From NCBI GenBank assembly GCA_963717515.1, contig OY970338.1, forward strand, positions 1,054,001-1,118,000: 64,000 bases of DNA, read 5' to 3'. Positions 25,186 through 33,378 of the stretch are shown here, one piece after another. The position numbers and the translations under genes were made by a program. The DNA comes from CAYXZQ01 sp963717515 (lineage in GTDB: Archaea; Nanobdellota; Nanobdellia; Woesearchaeales; DSVV01). Numbering within the stretch: position 1 is the first letter of the stretch; each line of letters starts with the position of its first letter. The notes under the pieces are model-generated. The model ran no database searches. It saw only the letters and a program-made list of their open reading frames with translations, and had not been told where the DNA came from.

Positions 25186-27381
25186 ATGAAAAAAGAGATG
25201 CTCATTTTTGCAATATGTTTTTTCATTTTTATTTTTCAGATTGCATCTGTCTCTTCTGAACCCATCAAGCTTATCTACCATTATGCAGGCCATGACATCC
25301 TCAGCAGCGATGAATCATGCCAGGCAGCAAAAGACATAGGCGGTAACGCAATAGTAAGACTATATTATGGAAGCGACGGTGATCTTACCAGTTTTCTGGA
25401 TATGGCGGATAACTATGGTTTAAAAGTGGTGGTCATGACCAGTAAAACCAAATCTCCATGTATGGATGACCTGGTATGTTGGTCGGAAAAATTCGCCACC
25501 ATGTCATTGGACCATCCTAATCTTTTTGCCTGGACAATGGTTGATTTCCTGTCAAGTCCAAACCAGGACTGGAATTCTCCCGAGACAATAACAGAAGCTA
25601 CGGCAGCCAAGAACGCCATTAATCCAGATATTAAGTTCCTGCCGGAATTGTATTTCGACGCCCACCTGGTAGGTGGTGAACTTGCATATTTCGAGGAAGG
25701 GAATCCTTACGATACGGCGCTTAGCGACGGTGCAGAGTTATTCCTTTGGCAGTCATACACCAAAGACCAGGTAGATTTAGATCAATTTGATGCCGACCTA
25801 ACACGCGCCCAGTCGATAGTCCCGCCGGCATACTGGCTTGCAGGAGCATATGCAATCCGTGGAGGTTGGCGCGGTTATTCCTCAACATTGGATGAAATAT
25901 TTTACCCCAACGATTTTCTGAGCACGATGTTCCAGGATGCCCGTGACAAAGCTCCGGGTCTGATAGTGTACGCCCTGGACGGACCTCTGCTGGCCTATTA
26001 TGACCCACAAAAGCTTCTCGCCGACCAGGATATGTTCGGGCAGAAGTCCAATGACGACCCCAATTTCCAGTACAAGCTTTCATCCGGTGTCAGGGCGGTG
26101 ATGGGCTGGTACCAGGAAGTTAAAACCACTGTCTCCCTGCCGACCGGCACGAGCCATGCAAGCGTAAAGGTGCGCGTCCGTGACAACCGTGACACCAATT
26201 CAGGCTACAAGTACTTCGGATGGAAACAACTGGTTGTCAATGACCAGGTGCTCTGGGAAAAGAGCATTTACTTGGACGGACAGGAGGAAGAGACAATTGC
26301 CGAAGACATTCCCGACGACATTCTTTCATCTGGCAGCCTCACTGTTGGCGTACGGATGCTATCCAAGGGAAGCTCCCTTGCCAAGGACTCTGTTTATGTA
26401 GGCGACTTAAGCCTATCGGTCAATGATGGTCCATACCTCCCTTTGAACAATCTGAAAATTGAAAGCAGTGTTAAAGATCTTGTTAAATGGATTGCGACGT
26501 ACCAGACCATAAAAAGCATCCTAACCCAACAGGGGGTCTGCGGTGATGCAACATGTAAAACATCTGATGGAGAAAACTGCTCAACTTGCCCTGCAGACTG
26601 CGGAACCTGCCCTTTGCCAACATCTGTAAATCCGATTGCATACTGGAACTTTGATGAAGGTACAGGAACAGCAGCCTACGACAGTTCAGGAAACAGCAAT
26701 GACGGAACCTTGGTGACCGGGCCGACATGGGCGGCAGGAAAGATTGGAAGCCATGCGCTGAGCTTCGACGGTGTTGATGATTATGTCTCTGTCCCGAGTA
26801 GTGCCTCATTGAATCCAAGTTACGTAACCTTCTCGATGTGGTTCAACCCGAAAAGCTTTGCAGACAACACAGGGCTGATTGCCAAGGGAGACAACTCAAA
26901 CAGGCAGTACTGGGCTTGGATATATCAGGGGAACCTGAGCATTGAGATAAATAATGGAGGCCATGCCAATAATATATATCCTCTTAAGAAAGATGCATGG
27001 TATTTCCTTGCTGTAACTTACGACGGCTCAAACATCGTGACTTATGTCAATGGAGCAAAAGTTAAAACGATTTCACAGAGCAATGGAGCAATATTGGCTG
27101 ATGATGGCCCCTTGCTTATCGGAAAACTTCCTGGTTTTGCCTCATTCAACGGGACAATCGACGATGTCAAGATATGGAACCGGGCATTGCCAGCCTCGGA
27201 TATCCTGGATTTGTTCAATCAGCCTAATCCAGTAGGAAGCATCTGCGGAATTGCGGACTCAAACTCTGACAACAAGATATCAATTTCTGAGATTATCGAT
27301 TATATCTCCCAGTGGAAGCATGGAAGTGTTGCAGTAGGAAACCTGATTGGCGCTATCGAAAAATGGAAGAATGGCTGCTGA
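25186..27381 (+). CDS. Secreted glycosidase-like/LamG protein with dockerin-like tag
   Basis: The protein has 731 aa. A signal peptide (MKKEMLIFAICFFIFIF, ending near SVSSE) is followed by a TIM-barrel-like domain (~25-300; NAIVRLYYGSDG, LFAWTMVDF, AELFLWQSY), a beta-sandwich (~300-430), a Cys knot (CGDATCKTSDGENCSTC), a LamG domain (~480-680) and the dockerin-like tag (SNSDNKISISEIIDYI ... WKNGC). The LamG is a close sibling of that in the gene at 5014. No catalytic acids were assigned, so glycosidase activity is inferred from fold only. In the middle (about 25800-26360) Arg is mostly encoded by CGN codons whereas neighbours use AGA/AGG, suggesting a domain of foreign origin. TATA candidates are at 25143-25150 and 25161-25167. 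Confidence 0.82.
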   Translation: MKKEMLIFAICFFIFIFQIASVSSEPIKLIYHYAGHDILSSDESCQAAKDIGGNAIVRLYYGSDGDLTSFLDMADNYGLKVVVMTSKTKSPCMDDLVCWSEKFATMSLDHPNLFAWTMVDFLSSPNQDWNSPETITEATAAKNAINPDIKFLPELYFDAHLVGGELAYFEEGNPYDTALSDGAELFLWQSYTKDQVDLDQFDADLTRAQSIVPPAYWLAGAYAIRGGWRGYSSTLDEIFYPNDFLSTMFQDARDKAPGLIVYALDGPLLAYYDPQKLLADQDMFGQKSNDDPNFQYKLSSGVRAVMGWYQEVKTTVSLPTGTSHASVKVRVRDNRDTNSGYKYFGWKQLVVNDQVLWEKSIYLDGQEEETIAEDIPDDILSSGSLTVGVRMLSKGSSLAKDSVYVGDLSLSVNDGPYLPLNNLKIESSVKDLVKWIATYQTIKSILTQQGVCGDATCKTSDGENCSTCPADCGTCPLPTSVNPIAYWNFDEGTGTAAYDSSGNSNDGTLVTGPTWAAGKIGSHALSFDGVDDYVSVPSSASLNPSYVTFSMWFNPKSFADNTGLIAKGDNSNRQYWAWIYQGNLSIEINNGGHANNIYPLKKDAWYFLAVTYDGSNIVTYVNGAKVKTISQSNGAILADDGPLLIGKLPGFASFNGTIDDVKIWNRALPASDILDLFNQPNPVGSICGIADSNSDNKISISEIIDYISQWKHGSVAVGNLIGAIEKWKNGC

Positions 27382-27394
27382 CTGAATTTGATTC

Positions 27395-27670
27395 TTACTT
27401 GAACTTCGCTGTCAAGAACACGAAATTGAGCATGATAAGCCCTGTTATCAGGAGTACCCATTCGATGCCGAACCACCTGTCAAGGAGAAGCACAAGACCT
27501 GCCAGGATGAATACGACCGAGATAGAGAAAAGCAAAAATTCCAGGGCGAACCTGAAGACCTTCCTCTTCATCCTGTAGAATGACACGGTCACCTGCCTCT
27601 CGCCTGTCCTGACTACACTCCTGATTATGTCCTTTATCCCGTTGATGATATCCCTGAATGTCTCATTCAT
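27395..27670 (-). CDS. Small two-helix membrane protein, function unknown
   Basis: The 91-aa protein has an amphipathic N-terminus (residues 1-38) and two hydrophobic segments (~41-63 FALEFLLFSISVVFILAGLV and ~69-88 IEWVLLITGLIMLNFVFL). I do not recognise the family; the arrangement resembles phage-holin-like or DUF-type membrane accessory proteins. Its start overlaps the stop of the upstream small gene by four bases (ATGA), so the two form an operon and may act together at the membrane. Confidence 0.7.
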   Translation of the reverse strand: MNETFRDIINGIKDIIRSVVRTGERQVTVSFYRMKRKVFRFALEFLLFSISVVFILAGLVLLLDRWFGIEWVLLITGLIMLNFVFLTAKFK

Positions 27671-27861
27671 CTTCTTCTTCCTAGCATCGCTGATATGACA
27701 GCCCCGACGACAGCTCCTATGCCAGCTGCAATGAGGACGGACCTGACCGGGTTCTCTTTTATCTTGCTCTCGGCATGCCTCTCGAATTTCCTCATGCTGT
27801 TCTTCATGTCATCGAACCTGTCCTGAAGCTGCTCGATCTTCTTTTTCATCTCTTTTGGCAT
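27667..27861 (-). CDS. Small ElaB/YqjD-like (DUF883-type) membrane-associated protein
   Basis: The start is the ATG ending at 27861, preceded by GGGGTGA; an in-frame GTG overlaps that site. The 64-aa product has a charged coiled-coil-like N-terminus (KKKIEQLQDRFDDMKNSMRK), a short ENPVRSVLIAAG linker and a glycine-rich helix (GIGAVVGAVISAMLGRRR). This matches the layout of ElaB/YqjD-like proteins, which in bacteria are tail-anchored and bind ribosomes in stationary phase. Equivalence in archaea is not established. It is coupled to the two-helix membrane protein downstream. Confidence 0.72.
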   Translation of the reverse strand: MPKEMKKKIEQLQDRFDDMKNSMRKFERHAESKIKENPVRSVLIAAGIGAVVGAVISAMLGRRR

Positions 27862-27996
27862 TATGCTCACCCCTCTTGTTTAATATGCTGGATACATGAC
27901 CATCATCTCACCAATATACAAAGAAACCCCTTTTTACACAGGAAAAACGATAGAATATATAAACCTATGTTTTAGGCTGTACATATTTTCAAAAAA

Positions 27997-28004
27997 AATA
28001 TAAA
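27997..28004 (+). promoter_or_regulatory. TATA box of the ROK kinase gene
   Basis: AATATAAA is centred about 27 bp before the ATG at 28028, giving a leaderless mRNA. Confidence 0.65.
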
Positions 28005-28027
28005 CCCCTTCATCCAAAAACAGGAAT

Positions 28028-28933
28028 ATGGCATACGCAGTCGCGCTTGATATGGGAGGCACCAAGATAGAGGGTGCGCTCTTCGATAGCAGGTTCAGGA
28101 AGATAAAGAAGAAAAGGGTGTATTTCGACAAGAAGAAATCAGAAAGCAAGGTGGAAATCCCGAGAAAGGCTGTTCTCGAGATTATCTGCGCTCTGGTGAT
28201 GGAGCTGAAAGGGAAGAAAAGTGTAGCAGGCATAGGTGTGAGCATCCCTGATGTCATATCGAAGGAGGGCTCGATAGTCGGCACATCCAAGATAGGCTCA
28301 CTGAGCGATTTTGCTCTCGGAAAATATCTGAAGCATAAGTTAAGGACAAGGGTGAAGGTATACAATGATGCTGACTGCTTCGCATACGGAGAGGCGAAAC
28401 TGGGTGCAGGGAAAGGGTACAGGAATGTCATCGGCATAATATACGGCACAGGCATTGGTTCAGGGCTTGTCATTGATGGGAAGCTTTACACAGGCACGAC
28501 AGGCAGTTGTGGTGAATTCGGCCATAATATCGTGAATCCTGATGGTCCAAAAGAAAGGATAGGCCTCCGAGGCACTGTGGAGGCATATGCAGCTGGCCCG
28601 AACCTGGTAAAGAACTACATCATGGCAGGCGGCAAGATAAAGGACCCGGATACCAGGAAGATATTCTATTCAAGGGAGCCCAAGGCAAGGATTGTCATGA
28701 ATGAATCGCTTGAATATTTCGCCATCGGGATTGCAGGGCTCATGAACATCCTCAATCCCGGCATCATCGTACTTGGCGGGGGGCTTTCCAACCTGCCAGT
28801 CTACAGGGAGCTAAACAGCCTCGTGAAGAAATACACCATAGACGGACTCAGAAGACATGTTAGGATTGTCAGGAACAGGCTTGGAGATTCTGCAGGCATA
28901 TACGGCGCTGCTGCGCTCGTTTTCGAAAAATAA
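28028..28933 (+). CDS. ROK-family sugar kinase lacking the usual zinc motif
   Basis: The 301-aa ROK protein shows the first phosphate motif DMGGTKIEGALFD, the acidic catalytic region NDADCFAYGEAKLGAG, the second phosphate motif IIYGTGIGSGLVIDGKLY and GEFGHNIV with the ligand-binding Glu/His. ROK kinases phosphorylate glucose, N-acetylmannosamine or similar hexoses. The canonical zinc-binding C-x-C-G-x2-G-C-x-E is absent; the aligned stretch reads GPKERIGLRGTVEAY. Only the final Glu and the first His are kept, so the metal site is probably lost. Substrate is unknown. It is a single-gene unit. Confidence 0.9.
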   Translation: MAYAVALDMGGTKIEGALFDSRFRKIKKKRVYFDKKKSESKVEIPRKAVLEIICALVMELKGKKSVAGIGVSIPDVISKEGSIVGTSKIGSLSDFALGKYLKHKLRTRVKVYNDADCFAYGEAKLGAGKGYRNVIGIIYGTGIGSGLVIDGKLYTGTTGSCGEFGHNIVNPDGPKERIGLRGTVEAYAAGPNLVKNYIMAGGKIKDPDTRKIFYSREPKARIVMNESLEYFAIGIAGLMNILNPGIIVLGGGLSNLPVYRELNSLVKKYTIDGLRRHVRIVRNRLGDSAGIYGAAALVFEK

Positions 28934-29070
28934 AGCTCATTATCCGTAATATTTCCGCCAAAGCCCACTGGACAACCCTGCGTAGGCTATTTAAAGGGCA
29001 ATAAGAACTCCTTCTTCATTGGATTTTCCACAGGAAACAGAGGAGGTATGGGCACTGGAAAACAAGAGTA
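28934..29070. other. Gap with no recognised gene
   Basis: No coding frame or tRNA is apparent. One TATA-like element (CTATTTAAAG near 28987) could drive a distal transcript toward the TBP gene or a small RNA. I found no fold to support the latter. Confidence 0.3.
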
Positions 29071-29114
29071 TTTATAAATAAGACGCATATTCCCTTTATA
29101 AATCATTTATAAAT
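29071..29114 (+). promoter_or_regulatory. Three TTTATAAAT boxes before the TBP gene
   Basis: The perfect 9-mer TTTATAAAT occurs at 29071-29079, 29095-29103 and 29106-29114. The middle box is ~27 bp before the ATG and would give a leaderless mRNA; the first would give a ~25-base leader that includes the GGGGGTG ribosome-binding site. The second and third boxes sit at or just past the start site of the first promoter, an arrangement that would allow TBP to repress its own transcription. Confidence 0.6.
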
Positions 29115-29125
29115 GGGGGTGCTAA

Positions 29126-29677
29126 ATGGCAAAAAAACCTAAATCACAGGATATCCAGGTCGTCAATATCGTCGTATCAACATCACTTGAACATGACATC
29201 CCGCTTGAGAAGATGGCAGCAACGCTCAGCAACACAGAATACAACCCAGAGCAGTTTCCAGGGCTTGTCATCAGGATAAAGGAGCCCAAGACCAGCGCGC
29301 TCATCTTCAGTTCAGGAAAAGTGGTATGCACAGGCGCAAGGTCGATGGACAAGGTCGAGGAATCGATCAAGAAGATAATCAAGAGCCTTGAGAAGATCAA
29401 TGTCAAGATCAAGATAAAGCCCGAGATAAAGATCCAGAATATCGTCGCTTCAGGAAGCATAGGCATGGACCTCAACCTCAATACCCTTGCCATGAAGCTT
29501 GAGAACACTGAATATGAGCCTGAGCAGTTCCCAGGACTTGTCTACAAACTGCCGATGGCAAAGGCTACCTTCCTGCTGTTCTCAAACGGCAAGATAGTAT
29601 GCACTGGAACCAAGAGCGAAGAGGAAGTGCAGTCCGCAGTGAAACAGCTCATAGAGAACCTTCAGAAAGTCAAATAA
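29126..29677 (+). CDS. tbp: TATA-box-binding protein
   Basis: The 183-aa protein is a two-repeat TBP saddle. Repeat 1 has NIVVSTSLEHDIPLEKMA, Y-N-P-E-Q-F-P-G-L-V and SSGKVVCTGARS; repeat 2 has NIVASGSIGMDLNLNTLA, Y-E-P-E-Q-F-P-G-L-V and SNGKIVCTGTKS. It recognises TATA boxes and recruits TFB and RNA polymerase. It lacks the acidic C-terminal tail of many archaeal TBPs. A GGGGGTG sequence upstream of ATG can serve as ribosome-binding site. The multi-box promoter suggests autoregulation. Confidence 0.97.
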   Translation: MAKKPKSQDIQVVNIVVSTSLEHDIPLEKMAATLSNTEYNPEQFPGLVIRIKEPKTSALIFSSGKVVCTGARSMDKVEESIKKIIKSLEKINVKIKIKPEIKIQNIVASGSIGMDLNLNTLAMKLENTEYEPEQFPGLVYKLPMAKATFLLFSNGKIVCTGTKSEEEVQSAVKQLIENLQKVK

Positions 29678-29744
29678 GAATATCCATCATTCATAATTTT
29701 CTGATAAATACATTATTAATCAGAGGTATCAAGAATTAAATCAG

Positions 29745-31775
29745 TTGGCAAACATGGAGACGACAAAAGTCATCAAGCAGATTGAAGGATTCGTCGAGGC
29801 GAATTACCTTGATGAGCTCATGAAGGTCGCAGCAAGCGGAAAGAGATCGCTTCAGATGGATTTCTCTGAGCTGACAAGATATGACCCGATGCTTGCCGAC
29901 ATGCTGCTGGATGAGCCAGAAGAGATGATAAGAGCAGCTGAACTTGCCCTTGGCAATTTCGACCTCCCTGAAGACCACAAGCCTATCAAGGTCAGGCTTT
30001 CCAACCTCTCAGAGGAACAGAAAGTCTTCATCAGGAACATCAGGGCTGAGCACCTGAACAAGCTCCTAGTCATAGAAGGGACTGTCAGGCAGAAGTCTGA
30101 TGTGAGACCGCAGGTCACAGCAGCAAGGTTCGAGTGCCCCAGCTGCGGAAACATCATGAATGTCCTGCAGCTTGACAACAAGTTCAAGGAGCCGAACAGA
30201 TGCGGATGCGGAAGGAAGGGAAAATTCAGGCTGCTTTCAAAAGAGCTTGTCGATGCCCAGGGTATCGTGCTTGAAGAGGCGACAAAAGACCTTGACGGCG
30301 GGGAGCAGCCGAAGAGGATGAACGTGCTCCTCAAGGATGATCTTGTAAGCCCGATAACAGAGAGGAAGACAAACCCGGGCGCGACAATCAGGATAGTCGG
30401 GGCTGTCAAGGAGGTGCCGATAATACTGCGTTCCGGCGGCCAATCGACAAAATTCGACCTGATAATCGAGGCCAACAATGTCCAGGCCCTGGAAGAGGAT
30501 TATACAAATATAGAGATCTCTCCGGAAGAGGAAGAGGAGATAAAGGAGCTTTCGAGAGACAAGAGGATATCGCAGATGCTCATAAACTCCCTGGCACCCG
30601 GCATTTACGGACACGAAAAGATCAAAGAGGCGCTAATCATGCAGTTTGTCGGCGGTGTGAAGAAGGAAAGGCCTGATGGCGTGCCGACAAGAGGCGATAT
30701 ACATATACTATTGATCGGGGATCCGGGAGCGGGAAAATCCATGCTGCTCAAGCGGGCTGCTGTCGTGGCGCCGAAGGCAAGGTATGTATCAGGCAAAGGC
30801 GTATCCGGTGCTGGATTGACTGCAAGCGTCGTAAGGGATGAATTCCTCTCAGGCTGGAGCCTGGAAGCAGGGGCGCTCGTGCTTGCAAACAGGGGAGTTG
30901 TCATGATTGATGAACTTGACAAGATGAGCAATGAGGACAGGGACGCAATGCACGAGGGACTGGAGCAGCAGAGCATCAGCATCTCAAAGGCAAACATCCA
31001 GGCGACTCTTCGCTGTGAGACTACAGTTCTCGCAGCTGCAAATCCGAAATTCGGCAGGTTCGACCCTTATGAGACCATAGCCAAGCAGATTGACCTGCCC
31101 CCTACTCTCATCAACAGGTTCGACCTCATATTCACGATCAAGGACCTCCCTGACCAGGACAAGGATGAGAAGATGGCTGATTTCATGCTGCATCTCCATA
31201 AGTCCCCTGGCGACCAGGAAGCAGAGATTGAGACAGATGTCCTCAGGAAATACCTCGTATATTGCAGACAGAAGATAAAACCGAGGCTGACAACAGAGGC
31301 AGTGAACGAGCTCAAGGAATATTATATCAAGATGAGGGGCAGCGGCGGGATGGATGAGGGAGGAATCAGGAGCATCCCGATATCAGCAAGGCAGCTTGAG
31401 GCATTGGTCAGGCTCTCAGAAGCAGCGGCAAAGATAAGGCTCTCCAGCGAGGTCAAAAAACAGGATGCAAAAAAGGCAATCGGGCTTTTGCACTACTGCC
31501 TTGAGCAGGTGGGTCTTGATCCGGAGACCGGAAAGATCGACATCGACAGGATAACGACAGGCATTACGACCACCGAGAGGGGTAAGATAATATCCATAAA
31601 GGAGATAATAAATGAGCTTGAGGAAAAACACGGCAAGATAGTCCCGCTTGATGAAATAATAGCGCTTGCAGGCGAAAGAGGCATAAGCGAAGATGATGTC
31701 GATGAGACAATCCAGAAGCTCAAGAGGACAGGAGACATCTACCAGCCCAAGCCCAACACCGTCTCTAAGATATGA
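29745..31775 (+). CDS. mcm: Replicative helicase MCM
   Basis: The 676-aa protein (673 if the ATG at 29754 is used; the TTG at 29745 lies ~29 bp after a TATA-like ATTATTAAT and could be a leaderless start) is full-length archaeal MCM. It has an N-terminal domain with a C4 zinc finger (C-P-S-C near residue 130 and C-G-C near 155), then the AAA+ core with Walker A GDPGAGKSMLLK (~325), Walker B VVMIDELDKM (~385), sensor 1 ANPKFGRFDPY and arginine finger LINRFDLIF, and a C-terminal winged helix (~600-676). It forms the hexameric replicative helicase. No intein is present. Confidence 0.97.
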   Translation: MANMETTKVIKQIEGFVEANYLDELMKVAASGKRSLQMDFSELTRYDPMLADMLLDEPEEMIRAAELALGNFDLPEDHKPIKVRLSNLSEEQKVFIRNIRAEHLNKLLVIEGTVRQKSDVRPQVTAARFECPSCGNIMNVLQLDNKFKEPNRCGCGRKGKFRLLSKELVDAQGIVLEEATKDLDGGEQPKRMNVLLKDDLVSPITERKTNPGATIRIVGAVKEVPIILRSGGQSTKFDLIIEANNVQALEEDYTNIEISPEEEEEIKELSRDKRISQMLINSLAPGIYGHEKIKEALIMQFVGGVKKERPDGVPTRGDIHILLIGDPGAGKSMLLKRAAVVAPKARYVSGKGVSGAGLTASVVRDEFLSGWSLEAGALVLANRGVVMIDELDKMSNEDRDAMHEGLEQQSISISKANIQATLRCETTVLAAANPKFGRFDPYETIAKQIDLPPTLINRFDLIFTIKDLPDQDKDEKMADFMLHLHKSPGDQEAEIETDVLRKYLVYCRQKIKPRLTTEAVNELKEYYIKMRGSGGMDEGGIRSIPISARQLEALVRLSEAAAKIRLSSEVKKQDAKKAIGLLHYCLEQVGLDPETGKIDIDRITTGITTTERGKIISIKEIINELEEKHGKIVPLDEIIALAGERGISEDDVDETIQKLKRTGDIYQPKPNTVSKI

Positions 31776-31786
31776 TTTTACAAAGT

Positions 31787-31796
31787 TTTATTAATA
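31787..31796 (+). promoter_or_regulatory. TATA box of uppP
   Basis: TTTATTAATA is centred about 26 bp before the ATG at 31818, with no ribosome-binding site. Confidence 0.5.
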
Positions 31797-31817
31797 ATAT
31801 AATTTTCATCTTTTCTC

Positions 31818-32582
31818 ATGCTGGTTGAGATCATGCTCGGGCTCATACAGGGGATAGCTGAATGGCTGCCAATCTCAAGCTCCGGCCATCTCGTTCTTTT
31901 CCAGGAATACTTCCACACAGGGACCCCTGTCATATATGACATCATGCTCCATGTTGCCACTTTGTTGGTCATCTTTATCGTGTTCTGGGATGAAATAGTC
32001 AAGATGGCCAGGGCGGTCCTCAGGTTTGACTTCAGCTCAGAGCATGGCAGGCTGTTCATCTTCATAATCATAGGCTCGATACCCACAGCAATAATAGGGC
32101 TGTTATTTCAAAATTTATTCCTAAGCCTGTTTACAAACATCACAGCTGTTGGCGTTGCCCTCATCATCAATGGAATCATACTTTCATTAACAAAACATAC
32201 AAAGGGCAAAAAAAGGCTGACATGGATTGACTCCATTATAATCGGTACTGCCCAGGGCATTGCCATAATACCAGGCCTGTCAAGGAGCGGATTGACGATA
32301 TCTGCAGGCCTTTTCAGGGGAGTAGAAAGAAAGGCCATTGCAGCATACTCGTTCCTTCTTGCAGTCCCTGCAATAATCGGTGCAGCCCTGCTTCAATCTA
32401 GGGATCTCGTGGTCGGCACCATCAATTATCCTGCTCTAGCAATCTCGATGATTGTATCCATTGTTGTCGGATACTTTGCATTGAAGTTTTTACTCAGGCT
32501 GGTCCTGAACAAGAAGCTTCATATGTTCGCATATTATTGCTGGATATTGGGTATGATAATCATCATAACGCAAAGTATATAA
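31818..32582 (+). CDS. uppP: Undecaprenyl-diphosphatase-like (UppP/BacA) membrane phosphatase
   Basis: The 254-aa polytopic membrane protein carries both UppP signatures: QGIAEWLPISSSGHLVLFQE near the N-terminus and PGLSRSGLTISAGLFRG near residue 155. About seven or eight hydrophobic segments are visible. In bacteria it recycles undecaprenyl diphosphate. In archaea the likely substrate is the polyprenyl or dolichyl diphosphate carrier used for glycan transfer. That would fit the very sequon-rich giant surface proteins encoded just downstream, though the link is positional inference. The next gene's promoter lies within its last codons. Confidence 0.93.
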   Translation: MLVEIMLGLIQGIAEWLPISSSGHLVLFQEYFHTGTPVIYDIMLHVATLLVIFIVFWDEIVKMARAVLRFDFSSEHGRLFIFIIIGSIPTAIIGLLFQNLFLSLFTNITAVGVALIINGIILSLTKHTKGKKRLTWIDSIIIGTAQGIAIIPGLSRSGLTISAGLFRGVERKAIAAYSFLLAVPAIIGAALLQSRDLVVGTINYPALAISMIVSIVVGYFALKFLLRLVLNKKLHMFAYYCWILGMIIIITQSI

Positions 32583-32584
32583 AA
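32575..32584 (+). promoter_or_regulatory. TATA box of the RPA-like gene
   Basis: GTATATAAAA overlaps the end of uppP and predicts a start near 32606, a few bases before the tandem ATGs at 32612 and 32615. AGGGGGAA immediately before them could act as a ribosome-binding site on a short leader. Confidence 0.5.
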
Positions 32585-32611
32585 CACGATTGTTTCCTTT
32601 TTCAGGGGGAA

Positions 32612-33343
32612 ATGATGGAACAGGTCAGTACAGGGAGGCAGGTTGCCATGAAGGTCAGGCTCAATGACCTGACTGACGGCAGATATGTACGGGTCGAAGG
32701 TCAGTGGGAGCCGAATTTCATCCAGACAGGCGATGGCAGGAAATTCTCAAGGGTCAATATAATAGCGGTTGTCGCATCCGAGCCTGTACCAGACATGAAT
32801 TATAATTCTTTCATAATAGACGACGGGACAGCAAGGGTGCCGGTGCGGATCTTCGGGGAGTCGGATGTCAGTGTGAAGCTTGGCGATGTGGTTATTGTCA
32901 TCGGAAGGCCGAGGGAATTCAACAAGGAGATATATATCGTTCCTGAGATAATCAAGGAGATCAAGAACAAGAAGTGGATTGAATACCGTAAGCTTGAACT
33001 GAGCAATCTCCCTCAGAGTATCAGAAAAGAAGAACCAGGGACTGTCCAGAAACAGAAGGAAGGATCTAACACCCATGAAAGGATTGAAGACCCGGATGGA
33101 GCTGTGGTGCAGGAACTGGAAGATGTTGATTCTGAAGAAAGGGAACCGGAACCCACAAAGGGCAAGAATCCGGTTGACAGGATACTGGATAAAATCAGTG
33201 AGCTTGACAAGGGTGACGGCGCTGACACAGATGATGTGATATCAGCGCTCGATATTCCTGATGCTGAGAGGATCATCGAGAATCTTCTCAAAGAAGGCGA
33301 AATCTTTGAGATCTCTTCAGGCAGGATTAAGGTCCTGGAATAG
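32612..33343 (+). CDS. RPA-like single-stranded DNA-binding protein
   Basis: The 243-aa protein starts at one of two tandem ATGs. Residues ~10-130 form an OB-fold (VRVEGQWEPNF, FSRVNIIAVVAS, FIIDDGTARVPVRIFGE, GDVVIVIGRPREF, IYIVPEIIKEI) resembling RPA32-type proteins. A charged linker (~135-185) precedes a C-terminal winged helix (ISELDKGDGADTDDVISAL ... EIFEISSGRIKVLE), as in RPA2. It probably protects ssDNA in replication and repair, and lies near MCM in the window. No zinc finger is present, so it may act with another RPA subunit elsewhere. Confidence 0.85.
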   Translation: MMEQVSTGRQVAMKVRLNDLTDGRYVRVEGQWEPNFIQTGDGRKFSRVNIIAVVASEPVPDMNYNSFIIDDGTARVPVRIFGESDVSVKLGDVVIVIGRPREFNKEIYIVPEIIKEIKNKKWIEYRKLELSNLPQSIRKEEPGTVQKQKEGSNTHERIEDPDGAVVQELEDVDSEEREPEPTKGKNPVDRILDKISELDKGDGADTDDVISALDIPDAERIIENLLKEGEIFEISSGRIKVLE

Positions 33344-33378
33344 CTGCTGAACAGATTAAACTCTTCTGAAAATAATAA

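Noticed and set aside
28934..29070. tRNA or small RNA in the gap before TBP
   Set aside because: No cloverleaf, box C/D or other recognisable fold could be traced by eye.
29745..31775. Intein or frameshift in MCM
   Set aside because: Walker A, Walker B and the arginine finger are uninterrupted and the length is normal.
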